Shown here in pieces: positions 16,837 to 25,757 of a stretch of DNA of 48,824 nt; the first letter of the stretch is position 1; every line of letters starts with the position of its first letter. The DNA is taken from the NCBI GenBank assembly GCA_900316205.1, contig ONBX01000029.1, positions 1 through 48,824 on the forward strand. The letters run 5' to 3'. A program made the translations under genes and the position numbers. The stretch is from an uncultured Eubacteriales bacterium. Lineage in GTDB: Bacteria; Bacillota; Clostridia; Oscillospirales; Oscillospiraceae. Below the pieces are notes generated by a model. That model saw only the letters and a list, made by a program, of their open reading frames with translations, had not been told where the DNA came from and ran no database searches.

Positions 16837-17007
16837 GGCGTGGGAGAGGCGCTCGCAAGTGGGTGAGGACGAGATTCTTCGCGGGAGAAGATCCATAGGA
16901 CTCTGCTCCCGTGATTTTTCATGTAGCCCGAGTATTTATGGTGGACAAATCTCCGGAAACGGGATAACATGGAGCATCATATTATCCATGAATCGAGGAA
17001 TGTCGTT

Positions 17008-18636
17008 ATGATCCGAAATCCCATCCTGCCGGGCTTTCACTCCGACCCCTGCCTCTGCCGCCGGGGAGACGACTACTATCTGGCCTGCTCCACCTTTGAG
17101 TGGTTCCCCGGGATCCCGGTGTATCATTCCCGGGATCTGAAGCACTGGGAGCTGCAGACCCATCTGCTGCGGGACGCGGAGGGGCTTTCGCTGCGGGGCC
17201 TTCCCTCCGCCAAGGGCGTGTGGGCGCCCTGCCTGAGCTGGTGTGAGGAAGACGGCCTGTTTTACCTGGTTTATGGCGTCATGCGCTCCATGAACGCCCG
17301 CTTTTTTGACATCGACAACTATCTGATCACCGCCCCGGAGATCGACGGCCCCTGGTCGGAGCCTGTGTATCTCCACTCGGCGGGCTTTGACGCCTCGCTC
17401 TTTCACGACGACGACGGGCGCAAGTGGCTCCTTTCCCTGGAATGGGAGACCCGGGACGACCGGCGCAAGCCCGGCGGGATCTGCCTTGTGGAGTATGACC
17501 CTGCGGCGAAAGCCATTGTGGGCTATCCCAGGCGGATCTCCATGGGCGCCACCCTGCGCGGCTGCCTGGAAGGGCCGCACCTGTACAAAAAGAACGGGTT
17601 TTACTATCTGCTCTGCGCCGAGGGCGGCACGGGCTATTACCACTGCGCCACCCTCAGTCGCGCGAAAAACGTCTTCGGCCCCTATGAGCCCTGCCCCCAC
17701 AACCCGATCCTCAGCTCCGTGGCAGAGAACCGGGACGAGAGCGCCGACACCGACCATCTCAAGCCCCGCTATTATAACCCGGACGTTCCCCTGCAAAAGG
17801 CGGGACACGGGAGTCTTGCCGAGACGCCGACAGGCGAGGTGTTCATGGCCTACCACTGCGCCCGGCCTTTTGTGCCGGAGCTCTGCTGCACCCTGGGCCG
17901 GGAGGCCGCCATCCAGAAGCTGGAGTGGACGGAAGACGGCTGGCTGCAGCTTCCCGGCGGCGGCTGTCTTGCCCGGCTGGAGAGCGAGGAGGCCCAGCTT
18001 CCGCCCTTTGCGGCAAGGATCTTGTCCGGCTTTGACGGCTTCGATGCCCCGACGCTGCGCCCGGACTGTTACGCGCCGCGGATCGACCCCGGGACTTTTG
18101 CCGATCTGAAAGCCCGTCCCGGCTGGCTGCGCCTGCGGGGCCAGGAGTCCTTGAGCTCCACCAACCGGGTCAGTCTTCTTGCGCGGAAGCTGACGAGTCT
18201 GCAGGCCGTAATCACGACCAAAATAGACTTTGCCCCGGAACGGTACCAACACAGCGCAGGGCTGGCCCTGTACTACGACAACATGAACTATGTCTGGCTG
18301 CGCAAGACCTGGAGCGAGGAGCAAAACTGCCCGGTGCTCAGCGTCCAGGAGGTGGACCGGGGTGTGAAGAACGACCACCGGTCCTGCGAGACCCCGGCGC
18401 CGGCGGGTCCGGTGTGGCTGCGAGTGCGGATCGAGGGAAAGCGCTTTGCCTTCTCCTGGTCCTCTGACGGAGAAACCTGGACGGCCATCGGCCCGGACTT
18501 TGACACCTGGCACCTGTCCGACGAGCACAGCGGCTACGGGGAGTTTACCGGCACCATGTTCGGCCTCGGCTGTGTGGACGCCATGCTGCGCCGGCAGACG
18601 GCGGATTTTGATTTTCTGGATTATGAGGCGCAATAA
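17008..18636 (+). CDS. Glycoside hydrolase family 43 beta-xylosidase/arabinofuranosidase
   Basis: I prefer the ATG at 17008: GAGGA lies at proper spacing and the product then begins MIRNPILPGFHSDPCLC as in the family. An upstream ATG at 16969 is in frame but has a poor site. The 542-residue protein has a five-blade GH43 domain, with Asp13 as likely base, Asp128 (AGFDASLFHD) as pKa modulator and Glu188 (GCLEGPHLY) as acid. From about residue 345 a beta-sandwich domain typical of long GH43 xylosidases follows. No signal peptide is present, so it should act on short xylo- or arabino-oligosaccharides inside the cell. No transporter for them lies next to it. Confidence 0.92.
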   Translation: MIRNPILPGFHSDPCLCRRGDDYYLACSTFEWFPGIPVYHSRDLKHWELQTHLLRDAEGLSLRGLPSAKGVWAPCLSWCEEDGLFYLVYGVMRSMNARFFDIDNYLITAPEIDGPWSEPVYLHSAGFDASLFHDDDGRKWLLSLEWETRDDRRKPGGICLVEYDPAAKAIVGYPRRISMGATLRGCLEGPHLYKKNGFYYLLCAEGGTGYYHCATLSRAKNVFGPYEPCPHNPILSSVAENRDESADTDHLKPRYYNPDVPLQKAGHGSLAETPTGEVFMAYHCARPFVPELCCTLGREAAIQKLEWTEDGWLQLPGGGCLARLESEEAQLPPFAARILSGFDGFDAPTLRPDCYAPRIDPGTFADLKARPGWLRLRGQESLSSTNRVSLLARKLTSLQAVITTKIDFAPERYQHSAGLALYYDNMNYVWLRKTWSEEQNCPVLSVQEVDRGVKNDHRSCETPAPAGPVWLRVRIEGKRFAFSWSSDGETWTAIGPDFDTWHLSDEHSGYGEFTGTMFGLGCVDAMLRRQTADFDFLDYEAQ

Positions 18637-18686
18637 TGCTGTCCCCGCGCAGCGATCGGCCGTCCCGGCGCAGAACCATATAGAAA

Positions 18687-18730
18687 AAAAGGTTTGGCAA
18701 AATCGCGTACGATTTTGCTAAACCTTTTCT
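18687..18730 (+). terminator. Terminator of the GH43 gene
   Basis: AAAAGGTTTGGCAAAATCG pairs with CGATTTTGCTAAACCTTTT with one G-T wobble, 4-base loop, about 50 bases after the stop. Confidence 0.85.
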
Positions 18731-18757
18731 ACAGAGGAACGCAGCCCCGTCTTTGCC

Positions 18758-19000
18758 GTAGGGGCGGCGGCTTGTCCCCGCCCGGCGGCAGCGACCTTTT
18801 TCAGGCAAAAGCTTCGGCGAATTCGTAACACGCTGTGAATTCACCGAATCTTCCCGTTTGGGCATAGCCTTGGCGTGCGAGCTGCCGGGAGGGGCGAACC
18901 CCTTCCCTGCGGCGGGAAAGGAACGGGCGGACGAGCATTGCTCGTCCGCCCGTTTTTCCAGGAATGCAGTCTTGGGAGGCGGCCAAAGGCCGCCCCTACG
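18758..19000. repeat. Cluster of interspersed palindromes
   Basis: In order: a GTAGGGGCGG unit at 18758-18784; a hairpin at 18813-18848 with the inner GGCGAATTC core and a 12-base loop; a perfect 15-bp hairpin at 18922-18954 whose tip GAGCATTGCTC matches that of the hairpin at 16468; and a GGCGGCCAAAGGCCGCC unit ending CCCTACG at 18977-19000. No gene is seen between 18637 and 19302. Confidence 0.65.
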
Positions 19001-19191
19001 ATGGGACGCCCCTGGCCTCCCCTGCAAGGGGATGTGTCGCCGCCGTTTGCGGCGGTGACGGAGTGGGCTCCCCCGGGAGGCAGAAAGCGGCTTGCAAAGG
19101 GGACATTCCATGATATATATAATAAAAGATGAATTTAACACAGCGGTTTTGAATCTTTTGATCACAGGAGGCTTGCTTTATCCTGTCACGA

Positions 19192-19236
19192 AAAAGATCG
19201 GCGAACTCGCAAATGATACGAGTTCGCCGATCTTTT
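19192..19236. terminator. Bidirectional terminator, GGCGAACTCG member
   Basis: A perfect 18-bp stem (AAAAGATCGGCGAACTCG and its complement, 9-base loop) lies between convergent genes. It shares its inner stem with the hairpins at 6632 and 42368 but has a different outer stem. Confidence 0.75.
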
Positions 19237-19302
19237 CTTTTGATACGGGTCAGCTTCTGCCGGAAGGACCAATGCCTTCCCCTGCGGCGCAAAACCGCAG
19301 CA

Positions 19303-20682
19303 TCACAGGAAGCGGTCGTAGCGCTGGCGGAGGCTCTCCTCCCCCTGATCCAGGATCTTATGGATCAGGCCGGAGACCTCGGCCAGGGACAGGCTCTTGC
19401 CCCGGATCTCCACCGTCCTGCGCAGATCCAGCCGGTCCAGGCGGCTCATTTTGTCCATCAGGCCGCCCAGATTGCGGAAGGCCTCGTCCGAGACGGTCTT
19501 TTCCCGGGCATAGCCGCCGCTGCGGTACTTTTCGATGACGGTGCCGTAGCCCTCCCAGGCGTTGGCCACCGAATCCTCCCAGGAGAGATAGAGCCCCTGC
19601 TGGGCCTGCTGACCCACCCGGCGCATCTGCTCCGGCTTATCCAGCAGCCCCCGCAGCATCTCGGCCATGGAGGCGGCGTTTTCCTCAATGAGAAAGCCGG
19701 TCTCCCCGTCTTCCGCGTCCTCCGCGGCGCAGCTGCCCCGGACCAGGACGCTGGGCAGCGCGCAGGCCGCGGCCTCCCGCACCACGAGACCGTTGGTGTC
19801 AAAGGTGGAGGGGAAGAGGAACAGGTCCGCCCGGCAGTACCAGGCGCGGATCCGCTCCCGGTCCCGGATGGGCTCCACGAAGATCACCTTTTCCCCCAGG
19901 GCCAGCTCCTCAGCATAGGCCTGGATCTCCTCCTTGTCACCGCCGCCGCCCACGAAGATCATGCGGAAGTTCTTTCCTTCGGCGTCCAGCATTTTCAGGG
20001 CGTCCAGGATGATGCGGATGCCCTTGTACCACATCATGCGGCCCACGAAGAGCAGCACAGGCACCCCCGCGGGCAGGTCAAAGTCCCCGGTGACCTCCCG
20101 AACCGCCGCGTCGGAGACTCTCCCCTTGGGAAAGTCCACGCCGTTTGGCATGACCACATAGTCTCCCTCATAGCCCAGGCTCCGCAGGTTCTCCCCCGCA
20201 CCCCGGCTCACGGTCCACACCTCGTCGCAGGCGGAGACGTTTCGCACCAGCAGGCGGATCAGCTCCTCCTGCAGGTGCTTGCCGCGGACGGCGTTGGCGA
20301 TGTCGATATCGAACTTGGTGTGATAGGTCAGCACCACCGGGGCCTGGATCTGGTCCCGCAGGGAGCGGGCCAGCAGGGTGGAGCTCACCGGGCAGTGGCT
20401 GTGGATCAGGGCGAAGTGCTCCGCCTCCAGCTTTGCCATCAGCTCCGGGGAGAAGGGAATCCCCGCCCGGTATCCCAGCTTGCCCGGCAGGTTCATGCTG
20501 GGATAGCGATAGACCGGGAAGGGATAGCCGGAATCGTCCACATCCGGGTAATAAGGGGTCACCACGGCGGCGTGGCCGTGGTTTTCCGTCAGAATCTGGG
20601 CGTAGTTTTTTACCGCGTTGGCCACCCCGTCGATCACCGGCGGGAAGGAATCGTTCATGAGGCAGATGTTCCGCTCTTCCAT
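19303..20682 (-). CDS. GT4 family glycosyltransferase
   Basis: The 459-residue protein starts at the ATG after GGAGGATTTCC. Residues 1-180 form the acceptor half: MNDSFPPVIDGVANAV, HSHCPVSSTLLARSL, and TYHTKFDIDIA near 130. LFVGRMMWYKGI opens the nucleotide-sugar half, and the E-x7-E-like motif lies in TFDTNGLVVREAAA. The pattern is close to enzymes that add glucose or mannose to diacylglycerol or phosphatidylinositol, so it may build membrane glycolipids. That role is an inference. The last 60 residues are an added charged helical tail. It has its own promoter. Confidence 0.88.
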   Translation of the reverse strand: MEERNICLMNDSFPPVIDGVANAVKNYAQILTENHGHAAVVTPYYPDVDDSGYPFPVYRYPSMNLPGKLGYRAGIPFSPELMAKLEAEHFALIHSHCPVSSTLLARSLRDQIQAPVVLTYHTKFDIDIANAVRGKHLQEELIRLLVRNVSACDEVWTVSRGAGENLRSLGYEGDYVVMPNGVDFPKGRVSDAAVREVTGDFDLPAGVPVLLFVGRMMWYKGIRIILDALKMLDAEGKNFRMIFVGGGGDKEEIQAYAEELALGEKVIFVEPIRDRERIRAWYCRADLFLFPSTFDTNGLVVREAAACALPSVLVRGSCAAEDAEDGETGFLIEENAASMAEMLRGLLDKPEQMRRVGQQAQQGLYLSWEDSVANAWEGYGTVIEKYRSGGYAREKTVSDEAFRNLGGLMDKMSRLDRLDLRRTVEIRGKSLSLAEVSGLIHKILDQGEESLRQRYDRFL

Positions 20683-20715
20683 GGAAATCCTCCAAAAGGC
20701 AGAGATTGATAACAA

Positions 20716-20738
20716 GGCCCGCGGCGACGCCGCGGGCC
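20716..20738 (-). terminator. G+C-rich hairpin in the glycosyltransferase leader
   Basis: GGCCCGCGGCG pairs with CGCCGCGGGCC around one base. It lies after the beta-helix gene and also downstream of the promoter at 20752, so it may end readthrough or modulate the glycosyltransferase transcript. The T run is poor. Confidence 0.5.
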
Positions 20739-20751
20739 CTTCACCATGTGC

Positions 20752-20780
20752 AGTATAACACGCTTTTCGCTTTCTGGCAA
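20752..20780 (-). promoter_or_regulatory. Promoter of the GT4 glycosyltransferase gene
   Basis: TTGCCA and TATACT are 17 bases apart on the minus strand, about 70 bases before the start codon. Confidence 0.65.
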
Positions 20781-20786
20781 CCGTTC

Positions 20787-22562
20787 TCACCAGACCGGAT
20801 CCACCGCGCCAAGGCATCTGCCGTCCTCAATAAGGATGCAGCCCTCCTGGAGCGGCTCGCCGTCCCAGCTGCAGTCACCGCCGCGCAGGAAGATGTAGTT
20901 TCTCCCCTCGTCGCAGTCGTGGATGCTGCAGCCCTCGAAGAACACGTTCCAGCAGGTGGTAAGATCCGCCCCGGCATAGGCACACTCGTAGATCTCCGTC
21001 TGCCGCAGCTGCAGGTCCTCGCAGTTCACCGCATACACGCCGATGACGCCGCAGCCGAAGAGGCCGCAGTCGGAAACCGTCACGCCGGTGCAGGTATAGA
21101 GATCCAGCACGTTCCCGGTGCAGTAGCCCGGCGCCTCGCTGTGCCCCGCGGTAAAGCCGGACAGCAGGATGCTCTCGCATTCCCGGAAGCGGAGCACGCA
21201 GGCGTAGCGGGGTTCCGCGAGGAGGACGGTATCGTCCTTCCCCGCGCCCACGATGCTGAGATTCTTCACGTTCTGAATGGTGAGGCTGTAGCCGTCATAG
21301 TCCTCCTCCCAGGAATACCAGTCGCTGCCGCTGCCGCCGTAATCCGACGCCTCGGACAGGGCGTAGACTCCCGGCTCCAGGTAGATGACGGTGTCCGGCG
21401 CGATGGCGGCAAGGAGCTCGTCCACCGTGGAAACGTGTACCTCGCTCCCCCCTTCGGTCAGCTCTGTCCGCTCCGGTCGGGCGTCCTCCGCCGGGGGACC
21501 GGCGTATTCCGCCTCGCCCCATTCCATGTGGTCCAGGTCAAAGCTGATCAGCTCCTCCCCGTCCCCGTTCCGGGCAAAGAGGCTGCTGCCCGCAGGGTAA
21601 TAGCGCTCCTGGCTGCGCAGGGAAAAGCCGCAGCGATCCACCAGGGCGCTCTTTCCCTCGAACTGGAACACCGCGTCCAGGATGCGGTTTCCCTCCACTT
21701 TGCAGCCCAGCAGCGAGGTCCGATCGCACCAGCTGCTGTGCAGGATATGCTGCACCCGGTTGCCGCTGATCTCGCAGTTGACCAGGGCCAGATCCCGGCA
21801 GCGGTCGGCGGTGATGAGCTCATAGCCCGCGCTCTCCTTGCCCTGGCCGTTGTCGCAGAGCTCGCAGTCCACAAGGCGCAGGTCCCGGCTGCCGTAGGCC
21901 TCCACGGCCCCGCTGCTGCAGCCGTCGATGCGGCAGTTTTGCAGGATCAGGGTCCTGCAGTTGGAGGCGGTGAGACCCACGGAGCCGCAGCCGAAGAGCC
22001 GGCAGGCTTCCACGCTCACGTTATCGCAGAAGCTGCAGCTCAAAACGCCCGCGGCGCAGATCCCGGGCTCCTGGGTGTGGCCCAGGTTCAGACCCTCCAG
22101 GCGCAGATCCGCGCAGCCGGAAAAGCTCAGCACCTCGGCGTAACGGGGCCGGGCCAGGAGGGAGACCTCCCCCTGCCCCAGAAGCCGCAGCCCGTCCACA
22201 TTCTGGATGCACAGGGTGCAGCCGCCGGGGACCAGGCTCCAGATGTAATAGCCCTTCAGATCCTCCTGACCGTAGTCGGCAGCGGTGCTCAGGTCATAGT
22301 CGCCCTCGCGCAGCACCACGGTGGTATTGGGCGCGATGGCGGCGAGCAGCTCATCCACGGTGCTCACCGCTACGGCGCCCTCCGGCAGCTCCTCCGGCGC
22401 CTCCGTGCTCTCCGGTGCGGGCTCCGCCGTGCCTTCCTGCGCGGGCTCTTCCGTGCTTTCCGGCGCGCTCTGCGCAGCCGTCTCCCCCGCGCCGCAGGCC
22501 GAGAGCAGCAGGGCCAGCAAAAGCAGCAGCGGGAGCATTCGTTTTCCATATGTGATCTTCAA
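20787..22562 (-). CDS. Beta-helix repeat lipoprotein with internal duplication
   Basis: The start is a TTG at 22562 with GAGGGG upstream; the protein has 591 residues. A signal peptide ends in the lipobox LSAC (Cys22), then an acidic Ser/Thr/Glu/Pro tether. Two homologous halves follow, each opening with VSTVDELLAAIAP (near 65 and 375) and then a Gly/Asp/Tyr box. Each contains many short strands such as LRLVDCELCDNG and VTVSDCGLFGCG, the turn pattern of a right-handed parallel beta-helix. Conserved cysteines and asparagines line the turns. Such folds often bind or cleave polysaccharides. No catalytic residues can be named, so the activity is unknown. It should sit on the outer face of the membrane. 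Confidence 0.8.
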   Translation of the reverse strand: MKITYGKRMLPLLLLLALLLSACGAGETAAQSAPESTEEPAQEGTAEPAPESTEAPEELPEGAVAVSTVDELLAAIAPNTTVVLREGDYDLSTAADYGQEDLKGYYIWSLVPGGCTLCIQNVDGLRLLGQGEVSLLARPRYAEVLSFSGCADLRLEGLNLGHTQEPGICAAGVLSCSFCDNVSVEACRLFGCGSVGLTASNCRTLILQNCRIDGCSSGAVEAYGSRDLRLVDCELCDNGQGKESAGYELITADRCRDLALVNCEISGNRVQHILHSSWCDRTSLLGCKVEGNRILDAVFQFEGKSALVDRCGFSLRSQERYYPAGSSLFARNGDGEELISFDLDHMEWGEAEYAGPPAEDARPERTELTEGGSEVHVSTVDELLAAIAPDTVIYLEPGVYALSEASDYGGSGSDWYSWEEDYDGYSLTIQNVKNLSIVGAGKDDTVLLAEPRYACVLRFRECESILLSGFTAGHSEAPGYCTGNVLDLYTCTGVTVSDCGLFGCGVIGVYAVNCEDLQLRQTEIYECAYAGADLTTCWNVFFEGCSIHDCDEGRNYIFLRGGDCSWDGEPLQEGCILIEDGRCLGAVDPVW

Positions 22563-22699
22563 GGCTTTCCCCTCTTTTCCAGGAATCCTCCCCGGTGGGG
22601 CGGCTTCCTCTTTTCTGGCCCCATCCTACCACCATTTTTCCGGGAAGTCGACTGCTCTTCTCAATTCTTATGAAAGCTTAAGGACTCGCCTTCACGCCG

Positions 22700-22925
22700 C
22701 CCGCGCTTAATCACCGCGTTATGGCCCCCTGCCTGCAGCGGCGTGAAGCACCGGATGTGCTTCCCCCAGCGGGGGAAGCTCCCTCCAGTGCTCACACTGG
22801 AGGGTGATGAGGGAGAGTGCCGGATCGCGGCAAGCAAAATCATAAAAGCACCTGGCAAGTTTCTCCCTCACCTGTCAGCTTCGCTGACATCCTCCCCCGC
22901 TGGGGGAGGAACAAACTTTGACTCC
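22700..22925. repeat. Palindromic repeat cluster of the CTTCCCC type
   Basis: CTTCCCCCAGCGGGGGAAG (22760-22778), CCCTCCAGTG with CACTGGAGGG, TGTCAGC with GCTGACA, and CCTCCCCC with GGGGGAGG follow each other and end in GGATG/GATGAGGG-type tails. Related units lie at 28691-29110, 29975-30118 and 44280-44345. No gene is seen in 22563-23047. Confidence 0.7.
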
Positions 22926-22991
22926 CCCGCCCACCGCAGGGGCGATCCTCGATTCGTCCGACTCCTTCGCGGATCTCCAAAACTAAAAACC

Positions 22992-23033
22992 AAAAAAAGT
23001 GCTGTGAAAAAAACTTTTCACAGCACTTTTTTT
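22992..23033 (-). terminator. Terminator of the 2-oxoacid oxidoreductase operon
   Basis: AAAAAAAGTGCTGTGAAAA pairs perfectly with its complement around a 4-base loop, with T runs on both strands, 15 bases after the last gene. Confidence 0.88.
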
Positions 23034-23047
23034 GCTCTAAGATGTGC

Positions 23048-23590
23048 TTATTCCTTGTTGGCGGCCTCGATGCCGGCGAAGAGGGCCTTCTTGTTGCCCT
23101 CCAGGAAGCGGGCCTTGCGCTCGCCCAGCTCGATGCGGATGGCTTCCACCATGCTGTCGGTGCTGCAGGCGGGGCTCTTGGCCATCAGCGCGCCCAGGAT
23201 GGCGACGTTTGCGCCCTTGGGGTTGCCGACTTCCTCGGCGATGTGGTTGGCGTCGCAGTAGACAACGGTGATGTCGTCCCGCTCGGCCTTGCGGTCGATG
23301 ATGGAGCTGTTGATGATCAGCACGCCGCCGGGCTTCACATGGCTCTCAAACTTGTCCAGAGAAGGACGGTTCATGGCGATGATGGCGTCGGCCTTCTCGA
23401 CCATCGGGGTGCCGATCGGATCGTCGCTCACGATGACGGAGCAGTTGGCCGTGCCGCCGCGCATCTCGGGGCCGTAAGAGGGCAGCCAGGAGACGTGCTT
23501 GCCTTCCAGCATGCAGGCCATAGCCACAAATTTACCGATCAGGAGCATGCCCTGACCACCGAAGCCGGCGAAAAGATAACGTTTCGTCAT
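23048..23590 (-). CDS. 2-oxoacid:ferredoxin oxidoreductase, gamma subunit
   Basis: The 180-residue protein is a full-length gamma domain: [17 protein letters not shown] at the start, then [27 protein letters not shown] and NMAILGALM-like stretches. This subunit bridges the catalytic heterodimer in enzymes that oxidise 2-oxoacids with CoA and ferredoxin. It overlaps the beta gene by four bases and is last in the operon. Confidence 0.92.
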   Translation of the reverse strand: MTKRYLFAGFGGQGMLLIGKFVAMACMLEGKHVSWLPSYGPEMRGGTANCSVIVSDDPIGTPMVEKADAIIAMNRPSLDKFESHVKPGGVLIINSSIIDRKAERDDITVVYCDANHIAEEVGNPKGANVAILGALMAKSPACSTDSMVEAIRIELGERKARFLEGNKKALFAGIEAANKE

Positions 23591-24351
23591 TTCTGTTCAG
23601 CCCCCTTATCTTTATACACGCCCAGCGGGTAGTAAGGAATCATGTTCTCTTCCAGCCACTTGAGAGCCTCGACCGGGTTCAAGCCCCAGTTCGTCGGGCA
23701 GGCGGAGAGAACCTCGATCATGCAGAAGCCCTTGCCTTCCAGCTGGTACTGCATGGCCTTCTTGATGGCCTTCTTGCACTTGATGATGTTGCCGTTGTTG
23801 TTGACGGCGCAGCGCTCGATGTAGTAAGAGCCGGGAACCTGGGCCAGCATCTCGCTCATCTTGATGGGCGCGCCGCACCAGGCCTCGTCACGGCCGTAGG
23901 GAGAAGTGGTGGTCTTCTGGCCAACCAGCGTGGTCGGGGCCATCTGGCCGCCGGTCATGCCGTAAATGGCGTTGTTGACGAAAATGGTGACGAGCTTCTC
24001 GCCGCGGTGCGCGGCATGGACGACCTCGGCGGTGCCGATGGAGGCCAGGTCGCCGTCGCCCTGATAGGTGAAGACCAGGGTGTCGGGCTTGGCGCGCTTG
24101 ATGCCGGTGGCGACAGCGGGAGCGCGGCCGTGGGCGGCCTCGAACATATCGCAGTTGAAGTAATCATAGGCGAAGACAGAGCAGCCGACCGGGGCGACGC
24201 CGATGACGTTGCCGGCCTCGAGCTTGCCTTCCTTGACCAGCTCATCGATGCTCTCGGCGACCAGGCGGTGGATGATGCCGTGGTTGCAGCCGGGGCAGTA
24301 GTGGAACTGCTTATCGGTCAGCAGCTGGGTTTTCTCAAAGACAACAGACAT
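23587..24351 (-). CDS. 2-oxoacid:ferredoxin oxidoreductase, beta (thiamine diphosphate) subunit
   Basis: The 254-residue protein has CPGCNHGIIHRLV near the start and the thiamine diphosphate and magnesium motif GDGDLASIGTAE, with NNAIYGMTGGQMAPTT about 30 residues on. YIERCAVNNNGNIIKCKKAIKKA is typical of the 2-oxoglutarate/2-oxoisovalerate group. It supplies the cofactor site for decarboxylation. One base separates it from the alpha gene. Confidence 0.94.
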   Translation of the reverse strand: MSVVFEKTQLLTDKQFHYCPGCNHGIIHRLVAESIDELVKEGKLEAGNVIGVAPVGCSVFAYDYFNCDMFEAAHGRAPAVATGIKRAKPDTLVFTYQGDGDLASIGTAEVVHAAHRGEKLVTIFVNNAIYGMTGGQMAPTTLVGQKTTTSPYGRDEAWCGAPIKMSEMLAQVPGSYYIERCAVNNNGNIIKCKKAIKKAMQYQLEGKGFCMIEVLSACPTNWGLNPVEALKWLEENMIPYYPLGVYKDKGAEQK

Positions 24352-24352
24352 C

Positions 24353-25435
24353 TTACTTTCCCTCCTTCAGCATGGCGAGGATGCGGGCTTTGACTTCTTC
24401 GGTGGTCGGGAAGAGGCTGCCGCAGTGGCCGAGGAACTCGACCGGGCGGGCGCCGCTGACGGCCAGGTTGACGTCCTCGAGCATCTGGCCTTCGTTGACC
24501 TCGATGTCCAGCACTGCCTTGACCTGGGGCTGGTTGACGGCCTTCTTGAGCTCGTCGTAGGGGAAGGGCCACACCGTGATGGGACGGAACAGGCCGACCT
24601 TGTAGCCCTCTTCACGCAGCTCGTCCACAGCGCTGCGGGCGACGCGGGAGACGGTGCCGAAGGCGGTGAGAACGATCTCGGCGTCCTCGGTGCGGTAGTT
24701 CTCGAACATCACTTCGTTCTTCTCGATCTCGCGGTAGCAGGCCTGCAGCACGTTGGTGTGATCGGTCAGCTCCTCGGTGGAGATGTACATGGAGTTGATG
24801 ACGGCGCGCTTGGCGGGGTCGTCGCCCGGCTTCCAGCCCATGGCGGCCCAGGGCTTGGCTTCTTTGGTCGGCTTGTACTCGACCATCTCCGGCATTTCGA
24901 CCGGCTCCATCATCTGGGCGATGATGCCGTCGAGCAGGAACAGAACGGGGATGCGGTACTTCTCGGCCTTCTCATAGGCGAACATCATCGTGTCCACGAC
25001 CTCCTGGATGGAGGAGGGCGCGTAGGTCAGCAGGTGGTAGTCGCCGTTGCCGCCGCCCTTGGTGGCCTGGAAATAGTCGCCCTGGGAGGCCTGAATGTTG
25101 CCGAGGCCGGGACCGCCGCGCATGACGTTCAGAATCACGCAGGGCAGCTGGGCGCCCGCGATGTAGGAGATGCCCTCCTGCTTCAGGGAGACGCCGGGGC
25201 TGGAAGAAGAAGTGATAACGCGCATGCCGGTACCGGCAGCGCCGTACACCATGTTGATCGCCGCCACTTCGCTCTCGGCCTGCAGGAAGCAGCCGCCGAT
25301 TTCGGGCATACGGGCGGACATGTATTCGGGGATCTCAGTCTGCGGGGTAATGGGGTAGCCGAAGAAGAAACGTGCGCCGGCGCGAATGGCAGCCTCGGCG
25401 ATCGCTTCGGACCCCTTCATGAGAGTTAATGCCAT
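24353..25435 (-). CDS. vorB: 2-oxoacid:ferredoxin oxidoreductase, alpha subunit (VorB-like)
   Basis: The start is the ATG after AAGGAGGAAACGAAA; the protein has 360 residues. KGSEAIAEAAIRAGARFFFGYPITPQ opens the pyrimidine-binding domain, TSSSSPGVSLKQEGISYIAG forms the glycine-rich core, and AFGTVSRVARSAVDEL starts the C-terminal domain. The family includes 2-oxoisovalerate and 2-oxoglutarate oxidoreductases, and these cannot be separated by eye. With peptide uptake encoded nearby, oxidation of branched-chain amino-acid skeletons is plausible. That link is an inference. Confidence 0.9.
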   Translation of the reverse strand: MALTLMKGSEAIAEAAIRAGARFFFGYPITPQTEIPEYMSARMPEIGGCFLQAESEVAAINMVYGAAGTGMRVITSSSSPGVSLKQEGISYIAGAQLPCVILNVMRGGPGLGNIQASQGDYFQATKGGGNGDYHLLTYAPSSIQEVVDTMMFAYEKAEKYRIPVLFLLDGIIAQMMEPVEMPEMVEYKPTKEAKPWAAMGWKPGDDPAKRAVINSMYISTEELTDHTNVLQACYREIEKNEVMFENYRTEDAEIVLTAFGTVSRVARSAVDELREEGYKVGLFRPITVWPFPYDELKKAVNQPQVKAVLDIEVNEGQMLEDVNLAVSGARPVEFLGHCGSLFPTTEEVKARILAMLKEGK

Positions 25436-25448
25436 TTTCGTTTCCTCC

Positions 25449-25658
25449 TTATAGTCTTTCGATGCGGATCGCGACATCCGGGCAGGTGCGTGCGCAGGAT
25501 GCGCAGCCGATGCAGTCATCCGGGTTCACGACTTCAGCGGGATGGTAGCCTTTTGCGTTGAGTTTGGTCTTGGAAAGGGCAAGCACGCCTTTGGGACATG
25601 CTCTCGCGCACAGGCCGCAGCCTTTGCATACAATCTCGTTGATTGTAACCTTAACCAT
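25449..25658 (-). CDS. 2-oxoacid:ferredoxin oxidoreductase, ferredoxin-like delta subunit
   Basis: The 69-residue protein has two CxxCxxCxxxCP sets, CKGCGLCARACP near residue 11 and CIGCASCARTCP near 50. It therefore carries two [4Fe-4S] clusters that move electrons from the active site to soluble ferredoxin. It lies 13 bases before the alpha gene, the usual order of four-subunit enzymes. Confidence 0.94.
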   Translation of the reverse strand: MVKVTINEIVCKGCGLCARACPKGVLALSKTKLNAKGYHPAEVVNPDDCIGCASCARTCPDVAIRIERL

Positions 25659-25757
25659 GTTCTTACCTCTTTTCCTTGATAGATTTGCAGGTCTATTCTA
25701 AAAACCGTCACGCGACGGATGGGGATACGCTTTTCGCTTCGTCCCGGCCGGGCAGGC

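Noticed and set aside
16969-17007. Upstream ATG as the start of the GH43 gene
   Set aside because: It has no proper ribosome binding site and adds residues not seen in the family. The ATG at 17008 has GAGGA at good spacing.
19098-19300. A short plus-strand frame starting MIYIIKDEFN
   Set aside because: It reads straight through a perfect terminator hairpin and has no convincing ribosome binding site.
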